Assembly (NCBI GenBank): GCA_019722365.1
Contig: JADFUC010000655.1
Span: 248,001 to 312,000 of the forward strand
From: Lithospermum erythrorhizon
Taxonomy: Eukaryota; Streptophyta; Magnoliopsida; Boraginales; Boraginaceae
DNA length: 64,000 bases
Direction: 5' to 3'
Shown: piece after piece, positions 59,742 through 64,000 of the stretch
How the letters are laid out: each line of letters starts with the position of its first letter
Numbering within the stretch: the first letter of the stretch is position 1
Notes under the pieces: model-generated
The model's database searches: none
Seen by the model: the letters and a program-made list of their open reading frames with translations, nothing else
What the model was told of the DNA's origin: nothing
Made by a program: the position numbers and the translations under genes

Positions 59742-59990
59742 TACTCAGCGTCCCAGTAAAGATTGTTCTTTTTTTATAGTTGTAATTTTAAGCTTTGACC
59801 TTAAATATATTTGTTTTGTGATGTATAATATTTTATAAAAATATATATCAATAAAAGAGTTTGAAATATAGTTTTCATTGACCATAGTTTCATCAAGTAT
59901 TATATAATCTGAACAAAAATATTCTGATAAAAGTTTAATGAATAAATAAGTCAAAAGTGGATAATATTTAATTTGTGGATGGAAGGAGTA
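59742..59990. mobile_element. Stowaway-like MITE, 249 bp
   Basis: Left end TACTCAGCGTCCCAGTAAAG and right end TGTGGATGGAAGGAGTA are inverted relative to each other and fit the Stowaway terminal consensus CTCCCTCCGTCCCA with TA at the borders. The interior is AT-rich and non-coding. Confidence 0.65.
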
Positions 59991-62400
59991 TCACGATAGC
60001 ATTGGTTAACAACATTTTACAATTATTAACATGCATGGTTATTTAATTTTTATTTAACTTATTAGAGCTATTTATGTGAAATACTCATACAATTATAATG
60101 TTTGTTTATTTTGGATGTATTGAAAATTAAAGGACAATTTCCATGAGATGGCCACAACATGACATTGGTCATAACTCATAACTTTCTTTTGTACGTTGTT
60201 TCCCCCAGTCAACATTATATCCTCCGTATTATCACTATTCCACATCTCTGTGTGGGCCTATGGGGCACGTCTATATATACTGTACTATTCAGATTCAATT
60301 GCATCCATATGATGATATATAATACGGAATATATTTTAAACTAAATTGGTTATAAATAATTGGTTCGATTCAATTTGATGGATTCAGTTATGGTAAAATC
60401 ACAACTTATAAACAGTTTTGATTCAAAGAAATTTAATCAAATCGATTTGAAATTGATGTGATTCGAACGGTTTGATTGAATACTATTATTTAATCTTTCC
60501 GAATAGTTGTAGATTACTTGTTGTCTTAAGTAAATTTTTCAATATGTTGGAATATTTTTTGAATGAGAAACTTAGTTTAAGAATAAAATTGTTTTGACAA
60601 TAATAAATTTATATGTAATGCATAGGTCTAATGTGAGAATTAATTCAATACGGGATTGTGCTTGACATATTTCTACTTCATAAATATTAACTTTAGTGAT
60701 TATTTATAAAGTAGGATATAAATATTATAATGCCCTAAATACAAGCTAACAGAAAACACTTCATACTTTTTTTTTTCACATTGTAAGGGATTTTAATTCT
60801 ATATTGTAATGGGATCATGATATTTATTAAATCGAGTGCGAATTTGAGTAAACGCCAAAGCGACGTAATATAATAGATTCTAATCCGAATCCATCTATTA
60901 TTAGCGATTCGATAGCAAAAGGTTTTCAACGGAAGGTGATAACTAAATATCTAATTAAGTATAAATGATTTATTAATAGCTAGTAGTATTTGGTCAGAAT
61001 TTCTATTAAAGAATTGTAATAACCCATTAGTAAATTATAATTTCTATCGTTGAATTCTTTTTGTCTAATTAAGCCTTTATGTATCCCACATAATTCTTTT
61101 TATAAAAAATCACAAAATAAAATTGAGTCAACTACATACTATGTTTATTAAGGTGTGCAAAATTGATCCTTCTTTAAATATGACATAAAAAGTTTCAACT
61201 AACTAGCTTAGTACCGTTTATATATTATAGTCAACTTTATGTTTTCTAAAAGTTGAATTATCCTCAGTTCCTAAATTGTATTTTATTTTTTGAACAATGT
61301 GATGAAACTTTCATATAATCTATTAGTAAAAAACTCTAGGATCCAGTACGACTTTCTCAAATCAAATTGGATATTCTCTTCTTCTTTGTGGAACGAAATT
61401 ACTACTTTTGTTTCTTTTCAAGAAGAATATTCAGGTCCATTTTAAATTATTCAAATTAATAAGTTTTGTAATTTTAATTTGCACAACTTAAATTTAAATC
61501 AAAATTATTATGATACTAATAAAATATATTAAAATAAAAATATTTTGATATATTTTCATACCAACACACAAATACATCATTTAATCTAAAAAATCAATTA
61601 TAAAATATTAAAATTGATAAAAAAAAAAGGTGAGATGCATGGAAGGAGGCTTTGTTTGATCAAGAGGCTAGTTGAATTAAAGAATTAAAAATATCACTCT
61701 TACTCATGTTCCTATTCGATTTTCCAATCATCAAGTATATAAAAGTTCCCATAGTTTTGGTGAAGATTTTGACTAGTTGAGCAGTATGAATCATTGACCA
61801 AGGTCAACATCTATCTAGCCATTGTATGAAATGCTTTAATATATCTTGAGGCCACATGACAAATAGTGCCGACACAGCGATACATCATTGATATTGACTA
61901 CCAAGACTAGTTCCAGCATACTAGTCCCACACAATAATTTCGTCTCATCAATTTTATTTTGATTAATTATGACTTATTATTATATAGTACAACTACACTT
62001 CTTCAAAGTGCCAATCCCTATCATAAATTGATTTTTAAAAATTAACTTTGACTCTAAATTAATTTTATTCAAACTTGTTTTACATTTATAAAAATTCAAC
62101 ATAAAATAGGTTAACTATTTCTTTTAGTAACTCAAAATTAAGGGAATAAATATTCACCTAAAATAGGTTAACTATTTCTTTTTTAATAAAAAGACATCTT
62201 GACTTTTTGAAATGTTATATTTGTCCATCAATAGTAAGAATTATATCATTAGACTTGTCGCAAAAATTTATTTAATTATTTTAATTTATGTAATGCAAAG
62301 AAGAATTTTTATTATTTATGATAGGGGTACAAAATAAAATTCACTATATGAAACGTGCTTGATATGCAGGTTTTGCTCAAATCGAGAGGATTGGTATCCC
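59991..62400. other. AT-rich intergenic DNA
   Basis: No supported gene. It contains a direct repeat TAAAATAGGTTAACTATTTC at about 62,102 and 62,160; each copy holds a near-palindrome around GTTAAC. Confidence 0.5.
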
Positions 62401-63300
62401 ACGTATGGATCCACTAGCGTTCTTTGTCGGTATGAGATGTCACGGAGCACAACTTGGCTGGAAACGACTTAAAGCAGTTGGCTGAGAACATTTTAGTTTT
62501 GATCTGAGCAGCGCTTGATTTGACAGTTTGGATAAAAGCGAGGCGAGCCGAGGCGAGGCAGTTGATTTGGATAGAAGCTGCAGAGGATAGATATTCGGTC
62601 TTGATGGAGTTGAGGCGGGAGTACGGGCTTGGATATAGTGCAGTCGAGAGTCTTATAGTATTAAAAGTGTTGGTGTATGGACTTGATCTGGAGTGCATGT
62701 CAGTTCTTTGAGGCTTTGCAAATATTTGCGGCGTGGGACTTCTTTGGGCGCGCGGTGGGACCATTAGCTAGATAAGCTCTGGCGGGCCTTTAGTGGGACT
62801 TTGGGATTTGATGCCTTCGTATTTTGTGGTAGGATTTAGTGCGGCGATATAATGAACGATTTGATAGAGTTTAGTGCCTTGATATAATGACGATTTGGGA
62901 TGATAGAATTTCCAGAACTGAGGCTGTATGGAGTGATAGCAGCAGTGTTGAAGCCAATTCTTTAACCTGCTTTGTCTTATAAGAACTTTGCTTGTTTTTG
63001 TTCTTTGTAGAGTGGGGCTGAGGATATGGCCCATGATGGGGCTTAGTAAAATTTAAGCGCAACTTGGGAGCAGGTGAGATTTGACTTTCCCGAGCAGGAC
63101 TTAGCTTTGAACTTTCGTCACTTGAGAAACTATTCTGGCGGCGCTTAGCGGTTGTTGTTATAGAGTGATGTCCAGTATGAAGGTGAAACGTTCGCCTTGT
63201 TGATGATCTTGTCGAAGACAAGAACTTATGACGTGTTTTCTATCCCAAATCAGGATATAGGGGTGAGCGTTGATTTGACCTATATTGATACATCAGTTAG
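62400..63300. other. GC-richer block, unassigned, possibly transposon-derived
   Basis: This block is clearly richer in G on the plus strand than its surroundings. Minus-strand frames (62,414-62,764 and 62,871-63,221) are Ser/Lys/Arg-rich, but I find no family motif. Words such as TTGATAGAGTTTAGTGCC and ATATAATGACGATTTGGGAT recur within 62.85-62.91 kb. I cannot decide between a degraded retroelement and a lost host exon. Confidence 0.3.
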
Positions 63301-64000
63301 CATTCACTTATGATTAAAGCTCAAATTAAATAGAATTTAAAAAACAAACAAACAAACTTGTAATATATACTTAACATGACTTTAGTATGTATGATCTATA
63401 ACATTGATTCCTTTCCACCGTCGTCATGTTGTGTAGTCGTGGGGGCGCAGCCTATATCATTTTTTATTTTGTGACGGAACTTTCCCTTGAATTTCTTTGT
63501 CATCAAGGTATTATTTAGGGTTTTTGGTCGAGATCCCCTTGAATTATGATTTAATTTTTTATGTGATCACATAAAAGCTATTTTAATTTTAGGCGTCACC
63601 AAATCTTATAATCGGAGCGTATTCTATCTTATTTTAATTGTCACAGGCATCCCACGACCCCTTAAACTAATTTTAATTTATAATATAGTGAAATAGTATA
63701 TTAATCACAAATACGTATCGAAATGACTATGTGTTATAGTAAATGATTGTTTTATCCACCCAACACTAAAGTATAAAGGAACTAAAGTATAGGGACTAAA
63801 ATTATCCTTTCTTTAAATTCTTCTTTCTTAGCCTACCTAAATATACCCTACCATAAATCACCTACCCCTTTGTGCCTCCGCCGCCCATTTTACCCAGCCC
63901 CCATATTCTGCCTTTATCCCTTTCATACCGTGAAAATACTTTCTACATCGCCCTTTGGATGGTAGCATGGAGCCTTGAGCTTAATGATGGAATTCTAAAA
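63300..64000. other. intergenic, no feature recognised
   Basis: AT-rich with a pyrimidine-rich end (63,830-63,960) that could be part of a promoter or 5' leader of a gene beyond the window. No exon can be called. Confidence 0.35.

Overview
This window looks like nuclear DNA of a flowering plant, most likely a eudicot. It is AT-rich, its genes are split by GT..AG introns, and it holds plant-type Ty3/gypsy and Ty1/copia retrotransposons, Stowaway-like MITEs and tRNA-derived SINE relics. The species cannot be named from the sequence alone. About 15% is occupied by recognisable host exons and close introns. Much of the rest is old, heavily mutated transposon sequence.

Layout. (1) 1-3.6 kb: AT-rich sequence with one plausible minus-strand first exon coding for a very acidic peptide. 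(2) 3.6-19.9 kb: a transposon graveyard. It contains a plus-strand gypsy primer-binding-site relic near 4.36 kb and a minus-strand Tat-like Ty3/gypsy element (reverse transcriptase near 17 kb, integrase C-terminus near 14.1 kb). It also has a coiled-coil remnant in antisense to pol near 12 kb, a ~90-bp tandem array at 12.8-13.55 kb, and copies of a dispersed LTR-like repeat at 10.5 and 15.5 kb, with an inverted copy at 22.5 kb. (3) 19.95-22.1 kb: family-1 uracil-DNA glycosylase (UNG, +), missing its N-terminal exon. (4) 23.5-24.4 kb: C-terminal part of a BTB/POZ-family gene (-), without the BTB domain. (5) 26.4-31.6 kb: a seven-exon gene (+) for an N-terminal-TM/SMP/C2 protein of the NTMC2T5 type, with a solo LTR in intron 6. 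(6) 32.3-32.8 kb: an intronless, broken linker-histone (GH1) pseudogene. (7) 33.0-44.0 kb: a minus-strand Ty1/copia element carrying a plus-strand Ty1/copia element inserted in its integrase region, flanked by two copies of a ~700-bp repeat. (8) 48.5-57.4 kb: a gene of at least 16 exons (+) for a TM/C2/GRAM/VASt protein like Arabidopsis BAGP1; the exon(s) for the first half of the GRAM domain are not where expected. (9) 57.5-64 kb: AT-rich intergenic DNA with a MITE and an unassigned GC-richer block at 62.4-63.3 kb.

The genes do not form an operon-like unit. They are independent plant genes for DNA repair, membrane-contact lipid transfer and membrane-linked stress signalling. Several show a specific defect: a missing first exon (UNG), a missing BTB domain, a one-base phase mismatch at an exon junction (NTMC2T5) and a missing GRAM half (BAGP1-like). 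Together with the decayed transposons, these defects are the most informative part of the window. I found no convincing new biological system. All family calls come from reading translated motifs by eye, not from database searches.
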